Below are positions 15,100-21,759 of a stretch of DNA of 22,510 nucleotides, one piece after another. Below the pieces are notes generated by a model that was given only the letters and a program-made list of their open reading frames with translations, did not search any database and had not been told where the DNA came from. How positions within the stretch are numbered: position 1 is the first letter of the stretch; each line of letters begins with the position of its first letter. The translations under genes were made by a program, and so were the position numbers. Source of the stretch: Candidatus Saccharimonadales bacterium (lineage in GTDB: Bacteria > Patescibacteriota > Saccharimonadia > UBA4664 > SCTI01); NCBI GenBank assembly GCA_030150485.1, contig JASLFZ010000069.1, forward strand, positions 1-22,510, written 5' to 3'.

Positions 15100-15194
15100 T
15101 CTGGTGGAGCTGTCGGGGTTTAAACCCGAAAGGCATTGGTTAGCAATCCACACCTTGGACCGACCCAGCCCCGCGGCCATTACTCTCCACCAGA
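15100..15194 (-). ncRNA. tRNA-like element with CCA end and G3:U70
   Basis: Minus strand: GGGGCTG (15172-15166) pairs with CAGCTCC (15112-15106), giving a 7-bp acceptor stem with a G:U third pair, followed by A and CCA (15105-15102). Directly before it lies a perfect 5-bp T arm, TCGGG TTTAAAC CCCGA. G3:U70 is the alanine identity of tRNA-Ala and tmRNA. The part corresponding to D and anticodon arms does not fold as a tRNA (the loop TTGCTAA has a poor stem). In addition, TCTGGTGGAG (15194-15185) can pair over 10 bp with CTCCACCAGA (15109-15100), which would hide the CCA end. No tag reading frame is visible. Could be a decayed tRNA, a fragment of an unusual tmRNA, or a new RNA. Confidence 0.45.
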
Positions 15195-15238
15195 CGTTCC
15201 CTATCGTAGCCAATACAGATTAAATAATTCTTTCGTTG

Positions 15239-15244
15239 TACACT
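15239..15244 (+). promoter_or_regulatory. -10-like box of ABC operon, possible leaderless start
   Basis: TACACT ends six nt before the ATG at 15251; no Shine-Dalgarno lies between. The upstream region is AT-rich without a clear -35. Confidence 0.35.
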
Positions 15245-15250
15245 TAAGCT

Positions 15251-15976
15251 ATGGCATTAATCGAACTTAGCGGCATAACCAAGACCTACAAGACCGGCGA
15301 CACCGAAACTACGGTGTTGAAAGCGGTGGACTTAACTATTAATGAAGGTGAGTTTGTCGCAATTATTGGCCCCAGCGGATCGGGCAAGTCGACCTTAATG
15401 CACATTATGGGGCTGCTCGACTCCCCTTCAAGCGGCACCTACAGCCTTGATGGTCAGCGCATTGATGGGCGCAGTGATCGGCAGTTGGCACGATTGCGCC
15501 GCGATTTAATCGGCTTCGTATTTCAATCCTTCAATCTGCTGGCGCGCCTGAGTGTGCTGCAAAATGTGATCCTTCCCATGGTGTACGCCGGGGTACCGGC
15601 CCGCAAGCGCAAAGCTAAAGCCATGGAGCTGCTCGAGAGGGTGGGAATTGCAGATCGGGCCAATTATGGCATCAACCAGATTTCTGGAGGCCAGACCCAG
15701 CGCGTGGCGGTGGCGCGGGCGCTAGCTAACAGCCCGCGACTCATTTTAGCCGATGAGCCCACCGGCAACCTGGACACCACCGCTAGCGATAACGTCATAG
15801 CGCTCCTGCAAAAGCTCCATAAAGCTGGCAACACCATCGTGATTGTGACCCATAACCCCGAGATTGCTGCCCAAACCGGACGGGTTATTGAGATCCGGGA
15901 CGGTAAGATTGTAAGCGACGGAGCAGCTCGTGGCGCGCGCCCAGCAGCCACAACACCTAGGAGGGTAATGTCATGA
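15251..15976 (+). CDS. ABC transporter ATPase, MacB/LolD type
   Basis: 241-residue ATPase partner of an FtsX-type permease; such pairs export or extract substrates (peptides, lipoproteins, antibiotics) by mechanotransmission. Walker A GPSGSGKS near residue 40, Q-loop FVFQSFNLL, signature ISGGQTQRVAVARAL, Walker B LILADEPTGNLD and H-loop VTHNPEIA are all intact. The last ~20 residues are a basic Ala/Arg-rich tail. The stop overlaps the permease start (ATGA). Confidence 0.93.
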   Translation: MALIELSGITKTYKTGDTETTVLKAVDLTINEGEFVAIIGPSGSGKSTLMHIMGLLDSPSSGTYSLDGQRIDGRSDRQLARLRRDLIGFVFQSFNLLARLSVLQNVILPMVYAGVPARKRKAKAMELLERVGIADRANYGINQISGGQTQRVAVARALANSPRLILADEPTGNLDTTASDNVIALLQKLHKAGNTIVIVTHNPEIAAQTGRVIEIRDGKIVSDGAARGARPAATTPRRVMS

Positions 15977-17172
15977 TCTGGGAAAACCTTAAGATGGCAG
16001 TTCGCTCGATTGGGAGTAATAAGCTGCGAACGGTGCTCACCATGCTGGGAATCATTATCGGGGTAGGGGCGGTAGTCGCCATTAACAGCATCGGCCAGGG
16101 CGTTAAGCAGCTAGTGACGAATGATGTCAGCGGGTTAGGCGCTAATGTTTTGGTAATTTTACCGGGTAGCAAGGGTGGCGGTCTAACCTCGAGCGTCGGT
16201 ACCTCCACGCTGACCCAGCAGGATGTTACGACCATCCAAGCTAATCCGCACGTGGCTACCGTGGCGCCACTTTCGATCATTTCCGGCATCGTGGCACATG
16301 GCTCGACCGTAGCTACCGGCTCGTTTGTGATTGGCACCACCAGCAACTACCTGCAGGCCGACCCAAGCGAGAAAATCGATAAGGGACGCTTCCTTACCAA
16401 TGCCGACACCAATGCCAGCGTAGTGGTGCTGACCTCGGATAGCCGCGACACGCTGTTTGGCGCTGGCGCCAACGCAGTCGGCAAGACGGTGACCATCCGC
16501 GGCCAGGTGTTTACGGTAATTGGCGTGCTGCAGGCTCCAGCGAGCCAGAGCAGTTTTGGCGGCCAGGCTCAGAGCGAGGTGTACATTCCTACCGGTACTG
16601 CCGCTACGCTCACGAAGGCGCCCCTGCAAATTTACCGCATTATTGCCCAAGCGAAATCGGCTAGCGATGTGCCGCTGGCGGTTAGCTCACTAACCCGTTC
16701 TATCAAGCAGAACCACGGCGGCCAGGATGACTTCACCGTCGATACGCAAAAGGATATTCTCTCGACCTTTAATACTATTCTGGGAGCGCTAACAACCGCT
16801 ATCTCGGCGATAGCGGGCATCTCGCTGCTGGTCGGCGGCATTGGCATCATGAATATTATGCTGGTGAGCGTCACCGAGCGTACTCGTGAGGTCGGTCTGC
16901 GCAAAGCCCTGGGCGCCACCTCCGGCATGGTGCTCAGCCAGTTCCTGATTGAAGCGGTGGTGTTGACTGTGCTAGGCGGCTTAATTGGGCTCGGGTTGGC
17001 CTATCTGGCGGGTAAGGGCATCGCTCGCTTTGCCCACATTACTCCCGTGATTACCGCGGAAACCATTATTGTGGCTTTGGTAGTTTCCACCGCCGTGGGC
17101 GTGGTTTTCGGCATTGCCCCGGCCATTAAAGCCGCGCGTATGAAACCAATCGACGCTTTGCGCTATGAGTAA
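15973..17172 (+). CDS. ABC transporter permease, MacB/FtsX family
   Basis: 399 residues with the MacB layout: helix 1 near residues 20-40 (RTVLTMLGIIIGVGAVVAI), a periplasm-side MacB-PCD domain of about 220 residues beginning with GANVLVILPGSKGGG, then three helices (~275-300, ~325-350, ~365-385). The cytoplasmic segment TERTREVGLRKALGATSGMV is the FtsX family hallmark that contacts the ATPase. AGGAGG lies about 10 nt upstream of the overlapping start. Substrate not predictable. Confidence 0.93.
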   Translation: MIWENLKMAVRSIGSNKLRTVLTMLGIIIGVGAVVAINSIGQGVKQLVTNDVSGLGANVLVILPGSKGGGLTSSVGTSTLTQQDVTTIQANPHVATVAPLSIISGIVAHGSTVATGSFVIGTTSNYLQADPSEKIDKGRFLTNADTNASVVVLTSDSRDTLFGAGANAVGKTVTIRGQVFTVIGVLQAPASQSSFGGQAQSEVYIPTGTAATLTKAPLQIYRIIAQAKSASDVPLAVSSLTRSIKQNHGGQDDFTVDTQKDILSTFNTILGALTTAISAIAGISLLVGGIGIMNIMLVSVTERTREVGLRKALGATSGMVLSQFLIEAVVLTVLGGLIGLGLAYLAGKGIARFAHITPVITAETIIVALVVSTAVGVVFGIAPAIKAARMKPIDALRYE

Positions 17173-17914
17173 CTCTAATACTCCCCTCCCCTCTTTTCAC
17201 CCGACCATCTTTGAGCAGTTTCCAGAACTGGTAGCCGCCCACAGCCTGCGCGACACCACTCGTCCGCACAACTTCACGATGACGGCGGGCGGGACCACCG
17301 CGGAGGTTGCGGCCGCGAACCTCAGCGCTTTTGCCGAGATGAATGGATTTACTACCTCGCAGCTCGCGACTCTCAAGCAGGAGCACGGGGAGGCTATTTA
17401 CGAGCTGGCAAAGAATTATGACCAACGCCAGCGTCCTACCGCGGATGCCATTATCGCCAACCGTAAGGGCTGGCTGGTGGGGGTGCGAGTGGCCGACTGC
17501 GTCACGGTGCTGCTCTATGACCCGACCCATCATGCGGTTGCGGCGGTACACTCGGGGTGGCGCGGATCGGCCAAAAATATTACTACTGCCACCATTCAAG
17601 CGATGCAAAACCGTTATGGATCGCAAGCAGCCGATCTGCATGCCTACGTTTCACCGGCACCCTCGCGCTACGAGTATGAGGTGGGGACTGAGGTTTCCGA
17701 GCTGTTTGACGCTAAGTATAGTTCACCGAGCAAGGAGGCTAAGGCGTGGTTTGATAATAAATTGGTGGTGCATGATCAGCTGCTTACAGCGGGTGTGCTG
17801 CCTGCCCACATTGAGGTTGACCCTCGCTCCACCATTGCCGACAACCACTTCCACTCCTACCGCCGGGACGGAGAGGCTTCCGGGCGCACGTTGGTGGCTA
17901 TCGGCCTAAAGTAG
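17165..17914 (+). CDS. YfiH/YlmD-type purine nucleoside phosphorylase (DUF152)
   Basis: 249 residues. This family, once called laccase or polyphenol oxidase, has been shown to cleave adenosine and inosine by phosphorolysis. The zinc site is formed by His in LKQEHG (~residue 77), Cys in RVADCVTVLLYDP (~117) and His in AAVHSGWRG (~134), all present. The usual GPSIGxCCYEVG reads SPAPSRYEYEVG. C-terminus FHSYRRDGEASGR is typical. The start overlaps the permease end by 8 nt, so it is coupled to the ABC pair. It ends exactly against the stop of the convergent isomerase gene. Confidence 0.88.
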   Translation: MSNSNTPLPSFHPTIFEQFPELVAAHSLRDTTRPHNFTMTAGGTTAEVAAANLSAFAEMNGFTTSQLATLKQEHGEAIYELAKNYDQRQRPTADAIIANRKGWLVGVRVADCVTVLLYDPTHHAVAAVHSGWRGSAKNITTATIQAMQNRYGSQAADLHAYVSPAPSRYEYEVGTEVSELFDAKYSSPSKEAKAWFDNKLVVHDQLLTAGVLPAHIEVDPRSTIADNHFHSYRRDGEASGRTLVAIGLK

Positions 17915-18937
17915 TTAGTCGAGTTCGACCTTTAGCTTCTCGATGAGAGGAACCGGGGTCGGATCAATCTGGTTAAGAAAAGCCAGGTAGGTGGCGGTGA
18001 AATCCCCCAGTAAGATACTCCAAAGCATTTGCTGGAGCCTGGTTTCACCCTGCGCCTCTACCACGATCGGCGCAGGCATAACGCCGGAGAGCAGACGGTT
18101 GCTTACTTCGTAGCGCTTGGCGATGCGGTCATTATCGAGGCTCGAGTGAAGCTGAATGACCCGCAACTGGCTGTCTTTTGGATGGTACCAGCCGGTAAAC
18201 TCGTTGTGGTTGAACTCAGGCAGGGCGTAAAAGAAGGCCTGGTTTTTGGCGTTTTCATTAAAATCAATCTTCCGCTTTTGGGCCGGCATGGCGAGCGTTG
18301 GGCCGGCATACATCACGACGGGGTGGCCGACCACCTTGCTCGCAATCTGCTTAGCCGGGTTGTCTGCCTCGGCCACGTTGGCAATTAAGTAGGTGGCCTC
18401 ATGCAGCAGCCACTCCGCAGCGGTCTCCAGCTCGGCTACCAGGCCATCCAGCAGCTCTAGCTCCTCAATGAGCTGCGCCAGAGCCTTTACGCCGTAAAAC
18501 ACCGCCATTCGAGGCTGCAGGCCGCTAGGGATCTTAATGAACCCATACTCTTCACCGTGCTCCGCCAGCTTGCCGCCAGCCGTCATGACCATAATCCCCG
18601 CACCCGTGGTTTTGGCTTGCTTCAAGCAGCTTAGCGCCTCCTCGGTATTGCCGGAGTAGCTCGAAATAATAACCAGGCTGCGGTCGCCCACGTAGGCCGG
18701 CAGATCGTAGCCGCGCACAATTTCGATGGGGATGGGCAGCTTATCGGCCAGCCAACTGCGCACGAATTCAGCCGCCAGGGCCGAGCCCCCCATACCGGCC
18801 AGTACAACCTGCTGCAGCCCCTCCACCTTTGGCACATCAAACTCATACTGCTGCCGCAGCTGGTCGGCTTGCCCAGCGACGACCGCTAGCGTATTACTGC
18901 GATCAAACTGCTCAATATACTTGGCGTCATCTAGCAT
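17915..18937 (-). CDS. Bifunctional phosphoglucose/phosphomannose isomerase
   Basis: 340 residues, family size. Interconverts glucose-6-P and fructose-6-P, and mannose-6-P and fructose-6-P. Two SIS domains: GMGGSALAAEFV near residue 48 and SSYSGNTEEALSCL near 92 in the first, with the sugar-phosphate Ser/Thr cluster; KIDFNENAKNQAF and PEFNHNEFTGW near residue 230 carry the family-specific Glu and His. GGAGAA lies about 6 nt before the ATG and a TACAAT -10 box at 18961-18966, so this gene has a normal leader. Confidence 0.92.
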   Translation of the reverse strand: MLDDAKYIEQFDRSNTLAVVAGQADQLRQQYEFDVPKVEGLQQVVLAGMGGSALAAEFVRSWLADKLPIPIEIVRGYDLPAYVGDRSLVIISSYSGNTEEALSCLKQAKTTGAGIMVMTAGGKLAEHGEEYGFIKIPSGLQPRMAVFYGVKALAQLIEELELLDGLVAELETAAEWLLHEATYLIANVAEADNPAKQIASKVVGHPVVMYAGPTLAMPAQKRKIDFNENAKNQAFFYALPEFNHNEFTGWYHPKDSQLRVIQLHSSLDNDRIAKRYEVSNRLLSGVMPAPIVVEAQGETRLQQMLWSILLGDFTATYLAFLNQIDPTPVPLIEKLKVELD

Positions 18938-18960
18938 GAAATTCTCCGTCTTTGAACTCT

Positions 18961-18966
18961 ATTGTA
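18961..18966 (-). promoter_or_regulatory. -10 box of isomerase gene
   Basis: TACAAT on the minus strand, 23 nt before the ATG. No good -35. Confidence 0.45.
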
Positions 18967-18996
18967 GCGCACTTGAGGTGAGCCAGCCCTACCCAT

Positions 18997-19024
18997 AAAA
19001 AGAAAAGCGACCCAGATGGGTCGC
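18997..19024 (-). terminator. Strong intrinsic terminator
   Basis: Minus strand: GCGACCCA, TC, TGGGTCGC (19024-19007), then TTTTCTTTTT (19006-18997). The stem is 8 bp and perfect. No protein gene of ordinary size ends here, so it marks the end of the 18997-19600 transcription unit. Confidence 0.85.
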
Positions 19025-19043
19025 GGATGACTAATAGACTGCT

Positions 19044-19081
19044 CAGCTGGCAGGAGTAGCTTACGCCGCTCCTGCCAGCTG
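19044..19081 (-). repeat. 13-bp perfect inverted repeat
   Basis: CAGCTGGCAGGAG (19044-19056) and its exact complement at 19069-19081, around a 12-nt loop; one more pair (19043/19082) is possible. It lies just before the terminator and inside the proposed transcript. Confidence 0.85.
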
Positions 19082-19245
19082 ATGGCCCGCCAGGACCTCC
19101 AGACACGTCGATCAGAACGTGCCTAGGCCCTACTAGAGCGACGAGCGATACCTACAAACGTACCGCCCTGAACAAGTTCGGGAAGGACGGCGGGTGACGC
19201 CGGAGCGCCACCCGCCTGGGCACGTCTTACGCAGCCCCTGGCTGG

Positions 19246-19392
19246 CTACTTCGTGGCGCAGCCGGGGGTGTTGATGGCGGAGTGAACCGCGCCGGAGCCG
19301 ATGAGGGTGTTGCCGCCGCTGGACGTGTGGGCGGGAACGCGAGAGGCAGGGGTGCAGGGCGCACCACGTGCGGCCATATCGATTCGCATCAT
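19246..19392 (-). CDS. Small 48-residue ORF in structured transcript
   Basis: Begins MMRIDMAARG and ends INTPGCATK. Rich in Ala, Gly, Ser, Thr and Pro, with two Cys (13 and 45) and no membrane helix. Third codon positions are nearly all G or C from codon 12 on, more than in most neighbours, which favours real coding. A weak purine stretch (AAGAAAGAGAG) precedes the first ATG. The second ATG follows directly. It is framed by a ~200-nt structured leader and a ~220-nt structured trailer. No family recognised; a peptide precursor or regulatory leader-type peptide are possible. Chance ORF not excluded. Confidence 0.45.
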   Translation of the reverse strand: MMRIDMAARGAPCTPASRVPAHTSSGGNTLIGSGAVHSAINTPGCATK

Positions 19393-19493
19393 TTGCTCTC
19401 TTTCTTGCTGTTGGTGGCGAATTTACCCGATGCCTTAGGGTTGAGTCTGGCCTAGTCGGCCAAAGACGCATCGGTCCTGGAGGTGTCGCCAGG

Positions 19494-19545
19494 TTACCTC
19501 GAGGAGCCAAGCGCCAAGCTCTTAGCGGCTCGCTTCTCGAGGTAA
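19494..19545 (-). other. Long hairpin in leader of the 600-nt unit
   Basis: TTACCTCGAG (19494-19503) pairs over 10 bp with 19536-19545; inside it GAGCC (19504-19508) pairs with GGCTC (19527-19531), with further AAGC/GCT pairing in the loop. Located about 55 nt after the proposed transcription start. Could be a riboswitch-like or attenuation element, or part of a larger RNA fold. Confidence 0.6.
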
Positions 19546-19606
19546 TCAGTCTATTATGTCAAGACCAGCTAGGATCACGAATGTAACCATAACTGTATAG
19601 TCATGA

Positions 19607-19634
19607 ATTATATGCCGAGTTGTGGCTCTGTCAA
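19607..19634 (-). promoter_or_regulatory. Near-consensus promoter of the 600-nt unit
   Basis: Minus strand TTGACA (19634-19629), 16-nt spacer, TATAAT (19612-19607): both hexamers are full consensus. Start expected near 19600. It begins immediately after the T-run of the groEL terminator, so groEL transcription is ended and a new unit begins. Confidence 0.8.
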
Positions 19635-19635
19635 C

Positions 19636-19655
19636 AAAAAAGAGGCCGAAGCCTC
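19636..19655 (-). terminator. Intrinsic terminator of groES-groEL
   Basis: Minus strand GAGGC TTCG GCCTC followed by six T. A stable TTCG tetraloop stem, 30 nt after the groEL stop codon. Confidence 0.9.
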
Positions 19656-19684
19656 AATTTTGCTGCATGGTGCGGGTATGTGGC

Positions 19685-21343
19685 CTAGTACATGCCGCCC
19701 ATACCACCCATGTCGGGCGCACTGCCGCCAGCTGGCTTCTCCTCTGGAATATCGACCACGAGCGCACCCATGGTCATTGCGGTACCAGCAATCGAAACGG
19801 CGTTTTGGACCGCCTCACGAGTAACCTTAGCTGGGTCCACCACTCCTTCGGCCTTGAGGTCAACAAGCTTAGTAGCATCATTGACGTTAAAACCGTGGCC
19901 GCCCTTGGCGTCGAGCACCTTGGCGAGCTTCTCTTCGGCGTTCAGGCCGGCGTTACTCATCAGCTGCTTAAATGGCTGTACCAGCGCGTTCTTCAGGATG
20001 AGCTTGCCCGCGTCGCTGGAGTTGCCCACGCGCGTGGGGGCAATATCGATGTCCTTGGAAAGGTCTACGAGCGTGACACCGCCGCCAGATACGATACCTT
20101 CGGCTACGGCGGCTTTGGTAGCCGCAACCGCGTCATCAACACGGTCTTTCTTTTCATTGATTTCGGTTTCGGTGGCGCCACCAACCTTGATCACGGCCAC
20201 TTTTCCGGCCATAGCCGCCAGGCGCTCTTCGAGCTTCTCTTTATCAAACTCCGAGGTAGCGTTTTCGGCCTGGGCCTTAATCTGGGTCATACGCTGTTGC
20301 ACCTCGGTGGCCGCTCCGCCGCCCTCAATGATGGTGGCGTCATCCTTGGTCGCGATGATTTTGCGCGCGGTACCAAGCATATCCAGAGAAGCATTTTCAA
20401 AAGTAATGCCTTGGTCATCGGTGATGACGGTAGCACCGGTCAGTACAGCGATGTCTTCCAGGGTAGCTTTGCGGCGATCGCCAAAGCTCGGCGCCTTGAT
20501 AGCCAACGCGTTAAAGACGCCCTTGAGGCGGTTCAGAATTAAGGTAGCTAGCGCCTCTCCGTCCACGTCTTCGGCAATCAGCACCAGATCCTTTTTACCA
20601 GCCTGGGCCACCTTCTCGAGCAGCGGCAGAATGTCCTGGATGCTGCTAATTTTCTTATCGGTCACTAGAATGAGCGGCTTATCGTAAACCGCCTCCATGC
20701 GAGCGGTGTCGGTGACCATGTAGGGGCTCACATAGCCGCGGTCGACCTTGAAGCCCTCAACAATCTCGCTTTCGAGGTTCAGCCCCTGTCCCTGTTCGAC
20801 AGTAACACTCCCCTCTTCGCCAACGGCCTCAATGACCTCGGCAATCAGCTCGCCGATCTCGGCGTCCCCGGCCGAGATGGTGGCAACCTGGGCGGTTTTG
20901 GCCTTATCGCCAGCAATTTTTTCAGCGCTGGCCTTAATTTTAGCGACGATACCGGCGGCGGCCTCATCGAGACCCTTCTTCAAGTCCATGGGGTTGTGGC
21001 CGGCCTCGATCATGCGATTAGCCTCGGCCAGGATGTGATAGGTCAGCACGGTAGCGGTGGTGGTGCCGTCACCGACGTCATCGCCGGTTTTACTGGCAGC
21101 CTGCTTGACCAGCTCCGCCCCAATACCACGACCGAGCGTGTCGTCGTCCTTGGTCTGAGCGATTTCGACGGCTTTGGCCACGGTAACACCATCGTGAGTG
21201 ATCTGGGGGCCACCGTAGCTTTTACCGATTACCACGTTGCGGCCCTTCGGCCCCATGGTTACGCGAACAGCGTTATAGAGCTCTTCGGCGCCTTCAAGTA
21301 CGCGGCGACGGGCCTCACCATCAGGAATGATTTTCTTTGCCAT
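19685..21343 (-). CDS. groL: Chaperonin GroEL (HSP60)
   Basis: 552 residues, normal. Forms double seven-membered rings that fold proteins with GroES and ATP. N-terminus GAEELYNAVRVTMGPKGRNVVI, ATP-site VGDGTTTATVL near residue 85, the second catalytic Asp in DDAVAATKAAVAEGIVSGGG near 395, and a C-terminal GGMGGMY tail. The usual GIVAGGG or GIVPGGG reads GIVSGGG. GGAGGA lies about 9 nt before ATG. Downstream gene of the CIRCE-controlled operon. Confidence 0.98.
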   Translation of the reverse strand: MAKKIIPDGEARRRVLEGAEELYNAVRVTMGPKGRNVVIGKSYGGPQITHDGVTVAKAVEIAQTKDDDTLGRGIGAELVKQAASKTGDDVGDGTTTATVLTYHILAEANRMIEAGHNPMDLKKGLDEAAAGIVAKIKASAEKIAGDKAKTAQVATISAGDAEIGELIAEVIEAVGEEGSVTVEQGQGLNLESEIVEGFKVDRGYVSPYMVTDTARMEAVYDKPLILVTDKKISSIQDILPLLEKVAQAGKKDLVLIAEDVDGEALATLILNRLKGVFNALAIKAPSFGDRRKATLEDIAVLTGATVITDDQGITFENASLDMLGTARKIIATKDDATIIEGGGAATEVQQRMTQIKAQAENATSEFDKEKLEERLAAMAGKVAVIKVGGATETEINEKKDRVDDAVAATKAAVAEGIVSGGGVTLVDLSKDIDIAPTRVGNSSDAGKLILKNALVQPFKQLMSNAGLNAEEKLAKVLDAKGGHGFNVNDATKLVDLKAEGVVDPAKVTREAVQNAVSIAGTAMTMGALVVDIPEEKPAGGSAPDMGGMGGMY

Positions 21344-21364
21344 ATCTGTAATCCTCCTTATGGA

Positions 21365-21628
21365 CTAGCGCTGGGCGATAGCCAGCACGTCCTCTTCTTT
21401 CATTATCATTAATTCATCGCCATCGATCTTCACGGTGTCCGGCTTGTACTGGCTGTAGACGACGTGGTCGCCCACCTTAATCTCTTTGACCTCTTTGCCT
21501 ACGGCCACGACCTCACCCATTTGGGGTTTTTCTTTGGCGGTATCGGGCACATAGAATCCCGAGGCGGTCTTATCCTGAGCTTCCAGGGGTTTGGCGACCA
21601 AACGATCGGCCAGGGGTTGTAGCTTCAT
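21365..21628 (-). CDS. groES: Co-chaperonin GroES (HSP10)
   Basis: 87 residues, slightly short. Caps the GroEL ring. LQPLADRLVAKPLEA start, YVPDTAKEKPQMGEVVAVGK core and DELMIMKEEDVLAI end are typical. The hydrophobic tripeptide of the mobile loop, commonly IVL or LVI, reads FYV (SGFYVPD). AAGGAGGAG lies 7 nt before the ATG. 21 nt separate it from groEL. Confidence 0.97.
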   Translation of the reverse strand: MKLQPLADRLVAKPLEAQDKTASGFYVPDTAKEKPQMGEVVAVGKEVKEIKVGDHVVYSQYKPDTVKIDGDELMIMKEEDVLAIAQR

Positions 21629-21669
21629 CTAAACTCCTCCTTATTACTAACCCGTAGGAGCGCTAAACA

Positions 21670-21696
21670 TTAGCACTCTCATAGGGTGATTGCTAA
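21670..21696 (-). promoter_or_regulatory. CIRCE operator (HrcA binding site)
   Basis: TTAGCACTC (21670-21678), nine nt, GATTGCTAA (21688-21696). The consensus is TTAGCACTC-N9-GAGTGCTAA, so only one base of the 18 arm bases differs. It overlaps the expected transcription start of groES, as in other HrcA-controlled operons. Confidence 0.95.
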
Positions 21697-21700
21697 AACC

Positions 21701-21729
21701 ATCTTACAAATAGCATTTTGGACTGTCAA
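21701..21729 (-). promoter_or_regulatory. groES-groEL promoter
   Basis: Minus strand TTGACA (21729-21724), 17-nt spacer, TAAGAT (21706-21701). Start expected near 21694, inside CIRCE: a vegetative-sigma promoter blocked by HrcA. Confidence 0.85.
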
Positions 21730-21747
21730 CAGCTGACTGCGAACTTG

Positions 21748-21753
21748 TATAAT
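21748..21753 (+). promoter_or_regulatory. -10 box of amidinotransferase-like gene, leaderless start
   Basis: TATAAT, six nt before the ATG at 21760. No Shine-Dalgarno fits in between. The -35 region would overlap that of groES on the other strand. Confidence 0.55.
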
Positions 21754-21759
21754 GAGCGT

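Noticed and set aside
15102..15190. Calling a regular tRNA-Ser(GCT) from the TTGCTAA loop
   Set aside because: The anticodon stem has two mismatches, there is no D arm or long variable arm, and the acceptor partner GGGGCTG lies at the wrong distance.
19133..19510. 125-residue minus-strand frame in the 600-nt unit
   Set aside because: Arg/Pro/His-rich in a different frame from the GC3-rich 48-codon ORF and crosses its start; no ribosome site or family resemblance.
19622..20687. Long plus-strand frames (306 and 331 residues) opposite groEL
   Set aside because: Antisense shadows of groEL, which is unmistakable on the minus strand.
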